NCBI GenBank assembly: GCA_963773665.1
Contig: CAVZBZ010000002.1
Coordinates: 868,001 to 932,000 of the forward strand
Source of the DNA: DATJLY01 sp963773665
GTDB taxonomy: Bacteria > Pseudomonadota > Alphaproteobacteria > ATCC43930 > CGMCC-115725
Reading direction: 5' to 3'
DNA length: 64,000 bases
Shown: positions 52,811 through 61,532 of the stretch, one piece after another
How the letters are laid out: each line of letters starts with the position of its first letter
Position numbering within the stretch: the stretch's first letter is position 1
The notes under the pieces: model-generated
Databases searched by the model: none
Seen by the model: only the letters and a program-made list of their open reading frames with translations
What the model was told of the DNA's origin: nothing
Position numbers and translations under genes: made by a program

Positions 52811-53508
52811 GGCGCTCGATATAGTAATTCCTTCCGGCTTACCACGACCCGGCCGTCCTGCGTGAGAAGCACGACATTCACCGTCGCCTCGAGGTCGGGC
52901 GAGCCCGAGTAATAGGCCGCCACAGCGCCGCTCCCGACCTTCGCCGCGCGGTTCCAATGGCCCAAAGCCAGGTAATCCGCGCGAGTCGCGGCGATCTCCT
53001 CGTCGCTGATGAGCCACGACGGGTGGAGCGACGTCGCCGGGTCGGGCTTCGGCTCGTAATGGCCGTGCGCCATCGCGATGTGCCAGCGGCTGCGGCGCGG
53101 GCGCGGCGATTCGAGCGGCGCCATGTTGCCGTAGTCGCGGTGCGCGCGGCCCCACACTTCGAGGTCGAAATCGGGGAAATGCACGCAATCCTCGTGCGTG
53201 ATGCCGAGGATCGCCACGTTGGCGATGCGTGCAAGGCCGCCGCGGTGGAATGCCGATTCCGGGATCGCGGGATCGTGGTTGCCGGGCAGGATCACGACCG
53301 GCATTTTGGCCCCTTCGAGAACCGCCGCCGTACGCGCGAGAAGATCGAGCGGCAGGCGGTTGTGCTCGAACGTGTCGCCGGCGAGCAGCAGCAGGTCGGC
53401 CGCCTCGTGCCGCGCGGCCGCGACGACCGCGGCAAGCGCCGCCGTGCCGTCCCCGGCGAGCGTATCGACGTGAACGTCAGAGCTGTGGATGACGACGAGA
53501 TCCTTCAT
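52807..53508 (-). CDS. Metallophosphoesterase (calcineurin-like)
   Basis: A 233-residue phosphoesterase. The metal-site motifs are in order: SSDVHVD (D-x-H), LLAGDTFEHN (GD), LPGNHDPA (GNHD), and MAHGHYEP near the C-terminus. The set resembles the SbcD/YfcE group. Substrate not determinable. It is the first gene of the leftward parC operon and overlaps parC by ATGA. Confidence 0.87.
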   Translation of the reverse strand: MKDLVVIHSSDVHVDTLAGDGTAALAAVVAAARHEAADLLLLAGDTFEHNRLPLDLLARTAAVLEGAKMPVVILPGNHDPAIPESAFHRGGLARIANVAILGITHEDCVHFPDFDLEVWGRAHRDYGNMAPLESPRPRRSRWHIAMAHGHYEPKPDPATSLHPSWLISDEEIAATRADYLALGHWNRAAKVGSGAVAAYYSGSPDLEATVNVVLLTQDGRVVVSRKELLYRAP

Positions 53509-53566
53509 GCCGGCGCGAGGATAAGAGATCCGGCGCTGGCTGCGAACCCACGATTTTTACAAAGCT

Positions 53567-53636
53567 GTCATTGCGAGCGAAGCGAAGCAAGCCCCCCGGC
53601 GAGATTGCTTCGTCGCCTTCGGCTTCTCGCAATGAC
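53567..53636. repeat. Dispersed palindromic repeat (GTCATTGCGAG type)
   Basis: GTCATTGCGAGCGAAGCGAA at the left and its near-complement ending CTCGCAATGAC at the right, with GAAGCAA / TTGCTTC pairs inside, form a 70-base imperfect palindrome. This type recurs in hundreds of copies in some proteobacterial genomes. It lies between the divergent phosphoesterase and Rieske genes (53509-53727); nothing else is seen in that gap apart from the Rieske ribosome-binding region. Confidence 0.65.
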
Positions 53637-53727
53637 AAATGCGAGGGCTCGCGCGCCGGAATCATGGCGATGACGGGCCCCCGAAGTTGCGATAGTCTCT
53701 CGGAAATAGTTTCACTCGGGAAACGCC

Positions 53728-55020
53728 ATGACGGATCAATACGAAAGCCTGACGCGCACCGGCCCCGGCACGCCGATGGGCCGCTTCATGCGGCAATACT
53801 GGATTCCGGCCGCGCTTTCCTCCGAACTCGTGGCCGACGGCCCGCCCGTCCGCCTCATGCTGCTCGGCGAAAAGCTGGTGGCGTTTCGCGACAGCGCCGG
53901 GCGGATCGGCGTGCTCGACCACCGCTGTCCGCATCGCTGCGCCTCCCTCTTCTACGGGCGCAACGAGCAGAACGGCCTGCGCTGCGTCTATCACGGCTGG
54001 AAATACAACGTCGATGGCCATTGTCTCGAGATGGCCAACGTGCCGCCGCACCAGGACTTCAAGGACAAGGTGCGCGCCAAGGCCTATCTCGCCGCCGAGA
54101 AGAACGGCCTCGTCTGGGTCTATATGGGCGAGCGCGAGCGCGCGCCGCAGTTGCCGCCGTTCGAATCCGCGCTCCTGCCGCAGCATCAGATCGAGTACCG
54201 CTTCGTGCAGCGCCGCTGCAACTGGCTCCAGGCGATCGAGGGCGATCTCGACACCTCGCATCTGGGCTTCCTGCATTTCGGCACGGCGCGGCCGAGCACC
54301 GATCTCGATAGCGAAAGCCGCAACCTCGTCATCAACCGCGCGCCCGAATACAAGGTCGCCGACGCGCCGTTCGGCATGAGCTATGGCGCCCATCGCCCGG
54401 CCGAGGGCGGCGGCACGTACTGGCGCACGGCGCACATGCTGTTCCCGTTCTGGGTCATGCCGCCGATCGCCAAGATCGAGGCCAACGTCATGGTGCGCGG
54501 CTGGATTCCGTTGGACGACGAGCACTGCATGTTCGTCGGCATCGCCTACAACAATTATCTCGCCGAGAACCGCGGCCGCTGGCCGCTGCCGGGCGCGTCA
54601 TTGATCGACCGGCTCCATCCCAACAGCACCGACTGGCTCGGCCGCTATCGCATGGTCGAGGCCGAGGAGAACGAATATTTCATCGACCGCGACGTGCAGC
54701 GCGACAAGAGCTTTACCGGCGTCGAGGGCATCCACGTCCAGGACCAGATGATCACCGAGAGCATGGGGCCGAACGTCGATCGCGCGCTCGAGACCTTGGC
54801 GCCCTCCGACATCGCCGTGGTGCGCGGGCGGCGCGTCCTGATGCGCGCGCTCCAGGCGTTCGAAGCCGGGAAAGGCGCGCCCGGCGCCCAAGAACCCGAT
54901 CTCTATGCCGGCGTGCGCGGCGGCTACTACACGACGCAGGAGACCGGCGACTGGCTCGGCATCCTGAAGGCCCGGGTGGCAGCCGCGCCGCCCCATTTCT
55001 CGGCCGCGGCGGCACAGTAA
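53728..55020 (+). CDS. Rieske non-haem iron oxygenase, alpha subunit (phthalate-dioxygenase-like)
   Basis: A 430-residue ring-hydroxylating oxygenase. The Rieske centre ligands are Cys67, His69, Cys86 and His89 (CPHRC and CVYHGWK). The catalytic iron site is the bridging Asp173 with His178 and His183 (EGDLDTSHLGFLH). The layout is that of homo-oligomeric oxygenases such as phthalate 4,5-dioxygenase, which need a separate reductase, not encoded here. Substrate unknown, probably an aromatic acid. The dienelactone hydrolase gene follows after 11 bases. Confidence 0.88.
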   Translation: MTDQYESLTRTGPGTPMGRFMRQYWIPAALSSELVADGPPVRLMLLGEKLVAFRDSAGRIGVLDHRCPHRCASLFYGRNEQNGLRCVYHGWKYNVDGHCLEMANVPPHQDFKDKVRAKAYLAAEKNGLVWVYMGERERAPQLPPFESALLPQHQIEYRFVQRRCNWLQAIEGDLDTSHLGFLHFGTARPSTDLDSESRNLVINRAPEYKVADAPFGMSYGAHRPAEGGGTYWRTAHMLFPFWVMPPIAKIEANVMVRGWIPLDDEHCMFVGIAYNNYLAENRGRWPLPGASLIDRLHPNSTDWLGRYRMVEAEENEYFIDRDVQRDKSFTGVEGIHVQDQMITESMGPNVDRALETLAPSDIAVVRGRRVLMRALQAFEAGKGAPGAQEPDLYAGVRGGYYTTQETGDWLGILKARVAAAPPHFSAAAAQ

Positions 55021-55031
55021 GGAGATTTGCG

Positions 55032-55757
55032 ATGGCGCTCATCGAGCGGCCCTTGGGCTACACCCTCGACGGCCACAAGTTCGACGGCATTCTCGTCTAT
55101 GACGACAGCGTCAAGACGAAGCGCCCGGCCGTACTCATGGAGCCCGACTGGGACGGCGCCGGGGCGAAGGCGGTCGGCCAGGCGAAGATCGTCGCGGGCC
55201 AGGATTATGTCGTCTATGTCGCCGACATGTTCGGCGACGGCTACAAGCCCGGAAACTTCGATCAGAAGATGGCCGCCTCGAAATTCGTCCATGACGACAT
55301 CGCCCGCTCGCGTGCGCGCGGCAACAAGGCGATGGACGTATTCCTGGCCGAGGGCCAGAAGCAGGGCCTGATCGACCCGGCGCGGACGGCCGGCATCGGC
55401 TACTGCTTCGGCGCCGGGTGCCTGTTCGACCTGGCGCGCGAAGGGCGGTCGTTCCGGGCGCTCACCGCCTTTCACATCACCTACCCCGGCACGGTCGATC
55501 CGGCCGGCGCGGCCAAGATGAAGAGCGCGGTGCTGGTGATCCACGGCGCCGAGGACCCGGTGACGCCGCGCGCCGCGATCCACGCGCTCGAGACCGAATT
55601 GGACGCCGCCAAGGTCAAATGGCAGACGGTGATGTTCAGCGGCGCGGTCCACTCCTTCTGCGACCCCGAGGCGAAGGCCGGCCCGACCGTGTACGATCCG
55701 GTGCTGGCCGCCCGCTCCTACGCCCTGATGCGGAATTTCTTCGCCGAATATCTCTGA
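55032..55757 (+). CDS. Dienelactone hydrolase family protein
   Basis: A 241-residue alpha/beta hydrolase. The catalytic triad is Cys125 (GYCFGAGC), Asp175 (GAEDPVTP) and His207 (AVHSFC), the Cys-type triad of dienelactone hydrolases. AAGGAGA lies eight bases upstream of its ATG. It is co-transcribed with the Rieske oxygenase gene, so it may open a lactone or ester formed later in the same aromatic pathway. Confidence 0.9.
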   Translation: MALIERPLGYTLDGHKFDGILVYDDSVKTKRPAVLMEPDWDGAGAKAVGQAKIVAGQDYVVYVADMFGDGYKPGNFDQKMAASKFVHDDIARSRARGNKAMDVFLAEGQKQGLIDPARTAGIGYCFGAGCLFDLAREGRSFRALTAFHITYPGTVDPAGAAKMKSAVLVIHGAEDPVTPRAAIHALETELDAAKVKWQTVMFSGAVHSFCDPEAKAGPTVYDPVLAARSYALMRNFFAEYL

Positions 55758-55787
55758 CCTTGATCCGCTTCCGCCGGCCGCCTATCT

Positions 55788-55849
55788 GCGTCCTTCGACT
55801 TCGCCCCCAGGGCTGCTCTCCTGAGCGGAGTGCGCGCAGTCGAAGGACG
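55788..55849. repeat. Dispersed palindromic repeat (TCCTTCGACT type)
   Basis: GCGTCCTTCGACT (55788-55800) and AGTCGAAGGACGC (55837-55849) are exact 13-bp inverted arms separated by 36 bases. Another dispersed intergenic palindrome type, between the convergent dienelactone hydrolase and FAD hydroxylase genes. Confidence 0.65.
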
Positions 55850-55855
55850 CGTTTT

Positions 55856-55963
55856 ACCGAACGAACCCAATTCCGGCACCGCCGAGGCCGGGTGCGAAAT
55901 TATCGAACGAACCCAATTTCCCGCACAAGGCTCTTCGCGAAATTACCGAACGAACCCAATTTC
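55856..55963. repeat. Three tandemly spaced CGAACGAACCCAATT repeats
   Basis: The unit (A)(C/T)CGAACGAACCCAATT occurs at about 55856-55873, 55902-55920 and 55945-55963, spaced about 46 and 43 bases, each followed by TC or similar and a different spacer. Direct repeats in one orientation. The gap between the convergent genes (55758-56012) contains this cluster and the palindrome before it, and no gene. Confidence 0.7.
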
Positions 55964-56012
55964 TTCGTGCATCAAACGAAAATATCGCCTTAAGTAGCTG
56001 ATTTTACGAAAT

Positions 56013-57698
56013 TTATGTCCCACGCACCCGGTCGATCAGAGCGAGCGGGTCGGGCGGCGGGGCGGAGCCGCGCCAGGCGACATGACCGTCCGGACGCACC
56101 AGCACGAGCGGCGTCTCGTAAAGCTCCGCCACCTTCGGGTCGGCAATCGCCACGGTCTTGAACGGCACGCCGCGCCGCGCGGCCGCGGCCTCGATGGCGG
56201 CGCCGTCGGGCGCGCCCTCGCCGAGCCGTAGCAGAACGAACCCGGTGCCGTAGAGGTCGAGCGTCGTACGCCCCGGTCCGAGCCAGGCGTGCGGCGCCCT
56301 CGCGCCGGGCCGTGTGGTCGGACGGAAGGGCGCGCGGTAATCGACCGGCGGCAGGCCGCTCTCGGCCGCCACGACCGGCAAGTCCTCGTAGCAAAAGCCG
56401 ATCCTGAGGGCGAGGCTGCCGGACATGCGGTTGTTGGGCGCGATCCCCTCGATCGAGGCGCGCGCCAGGCCCCGCGCGCGCTCGCCCGCAGCGTCCGGCG
56501 CCGCGAGGTCCGCGCCCCCCGGCACGTCGATCGTCTCGTAGAACAGCTCGGAGCAGAACGAGGTGTTGCGCAGCGCCACCGGCCGGCGCTCGATCCCGTA
56601 GGAGTCGAGCAGCCCCTCCCCGCCCCAGCCGTCATGGACGGCGGCGAGCTTCCAGCCGAGATCGACCGCGTCGGCCAGCCCCGTGTTCATGCCGAGCCCG
56701 CCGGTCGGCGAGTTCTGGTGTGCGCTGTCGCCGGCCAGGAAGACGCGGCCCCGGCGGAATTCCTCGGCCACGAACTCGAGCCGGTCCCAGCGCAGCACCG
56801 AGTAGATCTCGTGCGCGAACGGCGCGCCCACTGCGCGGCGCACGCACTCGCCCGGATCGAAGCTGTCGTCGAGGCCGGTGAGCATGGTGAGGCGCCACAG
56901 CTCGTGCCCGTCGATCGCGATCATCTCGGACCAGCAGCCGGTCGCATCGACGAAGCGGTACATGCGGCCCCAGCCCTTGTCGTGCATCCGCCCCAGCTCT
57001 TCCGAGCGGATATAGACCGTGACGCTGCGGTCGAGCCGCCCGGCGCCGCCCATGCCGACGCCGAGCCGCTCGCGCACGAGGCTTTGCGCCCCGTCGCAGC
57101 CGACGAGCCAGCGCGCGGCGATACGGCTGCGCTCGCCGGTGCGCGCATTGGCCACCGTGGCGATGACGCGGCCGCCCTCGTGCTCGAACCCTTCGAGCCG
57201 GGTCAGGTAGCGCAGCTCGACCTTCGGGATGGTGCGGGCGAAGTCGCGCAGGATCGGATCGAAATAGAGCTGCGGGCAATGCCGGTCGCGCACCGGCGAG
57301 TGCGGATGGTTGGGCTCGGCGTCGTAAGAGGGAATGCGATGGCGGCCCAGCTCATAGCCGGCCATCGTCGTCACGTAGATCAGGTCCAACGGCAGATGAT
57401 GCGGCCAGCCGGCCTCGATCACGCGCTCGGCGATGCCCCAACGGCGGCAGAACTCCATGCTGCGGATGTGGACGTTCGACATTTTCGGCACCGAGATGGT
57501 GCCGTCGCGCTGCTCGACCAGGATGACGCTGACGCCGCGCAGGCCGAGCTCGATGGCGAGGCCCAGTCCGACCGGTCCGCCGCCGCAGATGAGCACGGCT
57601 GCGTCAACTTGGCCCGGTTGCAGAACTGGCGAAGCAGCACTGGTTAACGGCCGATAATCGCTAGACAAGGGAAGCACCAGTTCTTGTTTCTGAATCAA
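56013..57698 (-). CDS. FAD-dependent aromatic hydroxylase (PheA/TfdB/MhpA type)
   Basis: A class A flavin monooxygenase of up to 561 residues. The ADP-binding motif is VLICGGGPVGLGLAIELG (about residues 35-52), the second FAD motif is GRVFLAGDSAHQNSPTGG (about 335), and a thioredoxin-like C-terminal domain follows (about residues 460-560), as in phenol and 3-(3-hydroxyphenyl)propionate hydroxylases. The start is uncertain: no ATG fits, and TTG 57698 and GTG 57677 are candidates. The substrate is unknown, but the neighbouring oxygenase and hydrolase point to aromatic degradation. Confidence 0.85.
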   Translation of the reverse strand: MIQKQELVLPLSSDYRPLTSAASPVLQPGQVDAAVLICGGGPVGLGLAIELGLRGVSVILVEQRDGTISVPKMSNVHIRSMEFCRRWGIAERVIEAGWPHHLPLDLIYVTTMAGYELGRHRIPSYDAEPNHPHSPVRDRHCPQLYFDPILRDFARTIPKVELRYLTRLEGFEHEGGRVIATVANARTGERSRIAARWLVGCDGAQSLVRERLGVGMGGAGRLDRSVTVYIRSEELGRMHDKGWGRMYRFVDATGCWSEMIAIDGHELWRLTMLTGLDDSFDPGECVRRAVGAPFAHEIYSVLRWDRLEFVAEEFRRGRVFLAGDSAHQNSPTGGLGMNTGLADAVDLGWKLAAVHDGWGGEGLLDSYGIERRPVALRNTSFCSELFYETIDVPGGADLAAPDAAGERARGLARASIEGIAPNNRMSGSLALRIGFCYEDLPVVAAESGLPPVDYRAPFRPTTRPGARAPHAWLGPGRTTLDLYGTGFVLLRLGEGAPDGAAIEAAAARRGVPFKTVAIADPKVAELYETPLVLVRPDGHVAWRGSAPPPDPLALIDRVRGT

Positions 57699-57710
57699 AT
57701 GGTCGGGTCG

Positions 57711-57716
57711 TATAAT
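57711..57716 (+). promoter_or_regulatory. Possible -10 element upstream of the CHAT operon
   Basis: A perfect TATAAT lies 35 bases before the CHAT gene start. The best -35 at 17 bases is only TTCTGA (57688-57693). The complementary strand reads TATTATA, which could serve the FAD hydroxylase, so the 50-base gap may be a shared divergent promoter. Confidence 0.4.
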
Positions 57717-57750
57717 AGGCTGGCCGGAACATTAATAAACGAGAACGACG

Positions 57751-60700
57751 TTGCAGACGCGTCCGGGAACGGGTGGCACCTTGTGCCGGCCCCTGCGGCT
57801 TGCGCCGCGGGCGCTCGCGGCCGCGATCCTGTGCGCCGCGGCCTTTGGCGCGCACGCGGAAGAAGGTGCTGCGCTCGGCAACGACCTCGCCGGCGAGGCC
57901 TGCCGCTTCGCGGCCCCGGTCGAGCACGCGGGCAGCGCCGACCCGATCCTGTGCGGCAGCAAGAACGACGCCGCCGGCACGCTGTGGTCGGCGCCGGCAG
58001 CATCTGCGCTGCCCGAGGATGCCGACGCACGGCGCGCGGTGATCGTCGCGGCCGCGCGCTCGGTCGCGGCGCCGCTGGCCGCGCATGCGACGATGCGCTG
58101 CGATGACGGCGACAGGCTCACCAGCACCGGCGACGCGCTGCTCTTCGCCTGTGTCGAGGAGACCACGGGCTGGCCCAGGATCGTGCTCGTCAACGCTGCG
58201 CAGGACGTCGTCTACGCGGACGACGGGCTTCCGGCGATGCTGCCGGTCCTGCAGGCCGCGATTGCCGCCGCGGCGGGACGGACGTTCTCGGCGGAAGAGA
58301 CCGAGGCCGCGTTCCGCCTCGTCGAGCAAAAATTCCCGGGCGAGCTTGCCCGCGCCGGCGGCGCCGATGCCGCGAGCTACAAGGCGCTCATCGAGCTTGG
58401 CCGGCTCGACGGCGCGGCCAACGATTACGCCGGCGCTGAGACCGCCTACCGGCGCGCGCTCGAGATCGAGACGCGCATCTTCGGCCAGAACGGCATCGCC
58501 GCCGGCGAGACTTTGATGGAGCTGGCGCTCCAGGTCAGCAACCAGGAACGCTTCGACGAGGCGGCCGGTCTCTTCCGCCGCGCCGAGACGATCGTCGATG
58601 CCGCGCCCGATGTCGCGGCGCGGGCGCGGCTTGCGTCATATCGCGCGCTCGACGCGGCGAACCAGCGCCACTTCGCCGATGCGCTCAAGTTCGCGCACGC
58701 CGCAACCCAGATGCGGCGCGCCGAACTGGGCGGATCGAGCGGCCCGGCCGCGAGCGACGACACGACGCCGGCCGCCAGCCGCGGCGAGCTTGCGCATAGC
58801 TTGCGCATCGAGGCGGAGATGGCGCTGCGTCTCGGCGACCTGCCGACGGCGCTTGCCGCCGCAACGGAAGTGCTCGAGATCATCGAGCAGGAACCGGGCC
58901 TGCCGCTGTGGTGGCGGCCGGATGCCGTGATGATGATGGCCGAGATCGATGCGCGCCGCGAACGCGTGGTCTCGGCCGAGCGCCAGTTCCGCGCCGCCAT
59001 CGCCATGGAGCAGAAGCTTTTCGGCAACACCGCGCCCACCGCGCTCAGCATGCTGCGGCTCGGACAGTTCTACGCCGATCAGCAGGTCTATGGCGCGTCC
59101 GTCGAGGCCTATGAACCGGCCATCGCCATTCTCGCGAGCGACCCGGTGACGCGCGCCGCGATCGTGCCGGACCAGATCCTGCCCTATCTCGAAGCCGCGG
59201 CGCAGCTTGCCGCAACTCACCCCGACGAGCGCGCGTCGCTCTACGCCAAGGCGTTCCGCGCGAGCCAGCTGGTCGGTTCCGACGTCGCCGGCCGCACCAT
59301 CGCGCGCGCCGCCGCCAGGCTTGCCGCCGACAGCTCCGGCCTCAAGGATCTGCTCGCCGCGGCGCAGGAGGCGCAACGCCAGCGCAACACGCTGCGCATC
59401 GAGCTTGCCGCCGAGACCGCGAAGCCCGACGAGCGGCGCAGCGCCGTGCGTGAGCGCGGGCTTGCCGAAAATCTCGCCAAATCGTCCGACCGCGCCGACC
59501 AGGCGGCGCGCGAGATATCGGCCCGGTTCCCGGCCTACGCCCAGTTCGCCGACCCGGGACCCGCGACCCTCGACGCCTTGCAGCACAGTCTCGGCCCCGG
59601 CGAAGCGTTCCTCACCTACGTGGTCGGAACCAAGTCGAGCTTCGCGATCCTCGCGACCGCGGAGACGATCACGCTGCGCCGGATCGATGTGACGGCCGCG
59701 TCGCTTGCCGGCGACGTCGCCGAATTGCGCCGCGCCTTCGTGCCGCGGCTCGGCGCGGTCGGCGATTTCGACTTGGTCGCATCGCACGAGCTTTATCGCC
59801 GGCTCATGGCGCCGCTCGAGCCGGGGCTCGATGGCATTGCGCATCTCGTGGTGGCGCCGTCGGGCGCGCTGGCGAGCCTGCCCTTCGCGCTGCTCGTGAC
59901 GGCGGCGCCACCCGACACCGCGCGCCACGACTACCGCGCCGCCCAGTGGCTGGTGCGGCGCGTGGCCGTGAGCGAGGTCCCCTCGGCGCGGGGATTCCTC
60001 GAGCTGCGCCAAAGCGCGGCGCAGCGCACGCCGGCGCCGAAGCCGCTTCTCGCCATCGCCGATCCCGCCTTTACCGGGCCCGCAACCGAGAGCGACGGCT
60101 CCGCCTCGAAAGCGCTGGCCGCGCTCACTGGCCGCTGCCGCGAGAACGGGCCGATGCCGGCCGACGTGCTCCGCGCGCTGCCGCCGCTGCACGAGACCGC
60201 GAACGAGGTCCGTGCCGTCGATCGGATATTGGGTCCGGGCGGCGATCTCCTGCTCGGGGGCGAGGCGACCGAAGCTGCGTTCCGGGCGCGCCCGCTCGAT
60301 CAGTACCGGGTGCTCTATTTCGCGACGCACGGGCTTCTGCCGGGCGAGCTGCATTGCCAGGCGGAACCGGGGCTGGTGCTGTCGCCGCCGCTGCAAACGG
60401 CGCGCTCGACCGCGGAGGATGGCGTCCTCGAAGCGAGCGAGATCGCCGGGCTGAAGCTCAACGCCGATCTCATCGTGCTGTCGGCGTGCAACACGGCGGC
60501 GAGCGGCGGCCGGTTCGGCGGCGAGGCGCTCGACGGGCTCGCCGAAGCCTTCTTCAATGCCGGCGCGCGCACGGTGCTCGCAAGCCACTGGGAAGTGCCC
60601 TCGCTCGAGACCGCACGGCTGATGACGGGCCTGTTCGAGACCGTTGCGCGCGACCCGCATGCCGGGCTCGCCGGAGCGCTGCGGCAGGCGCAGCTCGCAC

Positions 60701-60828
60701 TCATTTCCGACCCGGCGACGGCGCATCCTTATTTTTGGGCGGCATTCAGTATAATCGGCGACGGGGCGGCGCCTGACCGAACGGCTTCGACGCGGCCCGG
60801 CGAAGAACCTTCAAGGGGACGGACGTGA
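57751..60828 (+). CDS. Secreted TPR-CHAT caspase-like protease
   Basis: A 1025-residue protein. A signal peptide (LAAAILCAAAFGAHA, cleavage after about residue 36) predicts export. Residues about 200-560 are helical TPR-type repeats (for example AGAETAYRRALEIETRIFG), and residues about 620-1010 are a CHAT domain with the caspase-type dyad His860 (YFATHG) and Cys913 (LSACNTAASGG). CHAT proteins cut partner proteins when the TPR part senses a trigger. The start is TTG 57751; a TTG at 57781 is possible. The stop overlaps the next start (GTGA) and the three genes form one operon. Confidence 0.85.
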   Translation: MQTRPGTGGTLCRPLRLAPRALAAAILCAAAFGAHAEEGAALGNDLAGEACRFAAPVEHAGSADPILCGSKNDAAGTLWSAPAASALPEDADARRAVIVAAARSVAAPLAAHATMRCDDGDRLTSTGDALLFACVEETTGWPRIVLVNAAQDVVYADDGLPAMLPVLQAAIAAAAGRTFSAEETEAAFRLVEQKFPGELARAGGADAASYKALIELGRLDGAANDYAGAETAYRRALEIETRIFGQNGIAAGETLMELALQVSNQERFDEAAGLFRRAETIVDAAPDVAARARLASYRALDAANQRHFADALKFAHAATQMRRAELGGSSGPAASDDTTPAASRGELAHSLRIEAEMALRLGDLPTALAAATEVLEIIEQEPGLPLWWRPDAVMMMAEIDARRERVVSAERQFRAAIAMEQKLFGNTAPTALSMLRLGQFYADQQVYGASVEAYEPAIAILASDPVTRAAIVPDQILPYLEAAAQLAATHPDERASLYAKAFRASQLVGSDVAGRTIARAAARLAADSSGLKDLLAAAQEAQRQRNTLRIELAAETAKPDERRSAVRERGLAENLAKSSDRADQAAREISARFPAYAQFADPGPATLDALQHSLGPGEAFLTYVVGTKSSFAILATAETITLRRIDVTAASLAGDVAELRRAFVPRLGAVGDFDLVASHELYRRLMAPLEPGLDGIAHLVVAPSGALASLPFALLVTAAPPDTARHDYRAAQWLVRRVAVSEVPSARGFLELRQSAAQRTPAPKPLLAIADPAFTGPATESDGSASKALAALTGRCRENGPMPADVLRALPPLHETANEVRAVDRILGPGGDLLLGGEATEAAFRARPLDQYRVLYFATHGLLPGELHCQAEPGLVLSPPLQTARSTAEDGVLEASEIAGLKLNADLIVLSACNTAASGGRFGGEALDGLAEAFFNAGARTVLASHWEVPSLETARLMTGLFETVARDPHAGLAGALRQAQLALISDPATAHPYFWAAFSIIGDGAAPDRTASTRPGEEPSRGRT

Positions 60829-61532
60829 GCCGGGCATTGCTTGCGCTTGCGGCACTCATCGCGATGCTGGCATGGCCCGGCGATGCCGCCCGTGCCGACG
60901 ACATGGTCGTGGTTGCCGCGCGCGGCATCGCGCTTGCCCCCGGAACCCGCCTCGATCCGGCGAAACCCCTCGTCCTCCAGCAGGGACAGCACGTGACAAT
61001 CATCGCCTTGAACGGCGTCACGCTGAAGCTCGACGGACCTTATGACAAGGCGCCGGCGCTCGCGAGCGGCGGCAGCGATCTGACCCAGGCGCTGAGCGCG
61101 CTCGTGACGCAGAGCGCTGCGCGCACGACCGAGGCCGGAGTGACGCGCGCCGGAACCGCGGTCGCGCGCCTGCCCGACCCCTGGCTCCTCGACGTGAGCC
61201 GCAGCGGCAATGTCTGCCTCCTCGACGGCGCGATGCCGGTGTTCTGGCGCCCCGCAAGCGGCGCGGCCGCGCACCTCACGGTGATGCCGGCCGACCGCAG
61301 CTGGAAGGGCGAGGCGAACTGGCCGCCGGGCCGCGAACGCCTTGCCGCCCCGTCCGATCTGCCGGTCCACGGCGATGCCGTCTATTTCATGGCGATCGAC
61401 GACGGCGAGGAAGCGGCGGTCACGGTCAATCTCATTCCGCGCACCCTCGCCAGCGCGGCAATGCAGGCGGCGTGGCTCGCGCATCAGGGCTGCGAGGCCC
61501 AGGCCGAAGCCTTGCTGCGTCAGGTGAAATGA
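60825..61532 (+). CDS. Secreted protein of unknown function in CHAT-cyclase operon
   Basis: A 235-residue protein. A signal peptide ends at AARA (about residue 24). A small all-beta region near the N-terminus (VLQQGQHVTIIALNGVTLKL) is followed by a region with two Cys (NVCLLDG and HQGCEAQ) that could form a disulfide in the periplasm, and a C-terminal helix. No family named. GTG start overlaps the CHAT stop; its stop overlaps the cyclase ATG. Tight coupling suggests a partner, regulator or substrate of the CHAT protease. Confidence 0.8.
   Translation: MSRALLALAALIAMLAWPGDAARADDMVVVAARGIALAPGTRLDPAKPLVLQQGQHVTIIALNGVTLKLDGPYDKAPALASGGSDLTQALSALVTQSAARTTEAGVTRAGTAVARLPDPWLLDVSRSGNVCLLDGAMPVFWRPASGAAAHLTVMPADRSWKGEANWPPGRERLAAPSDLPVHGDAVYFMAIDDGEEAAVTVNLIPRTLASAAMQAAWLAHQGCEAQAEALLRQVK

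Noticed and set aside
55418..55993. A 191-codon frame running from the dienelactone hydrolase gene into the repeats
   Set aside because: The first half is a shadow of the hydrolase gene and the rest translates the intergenic repeats.
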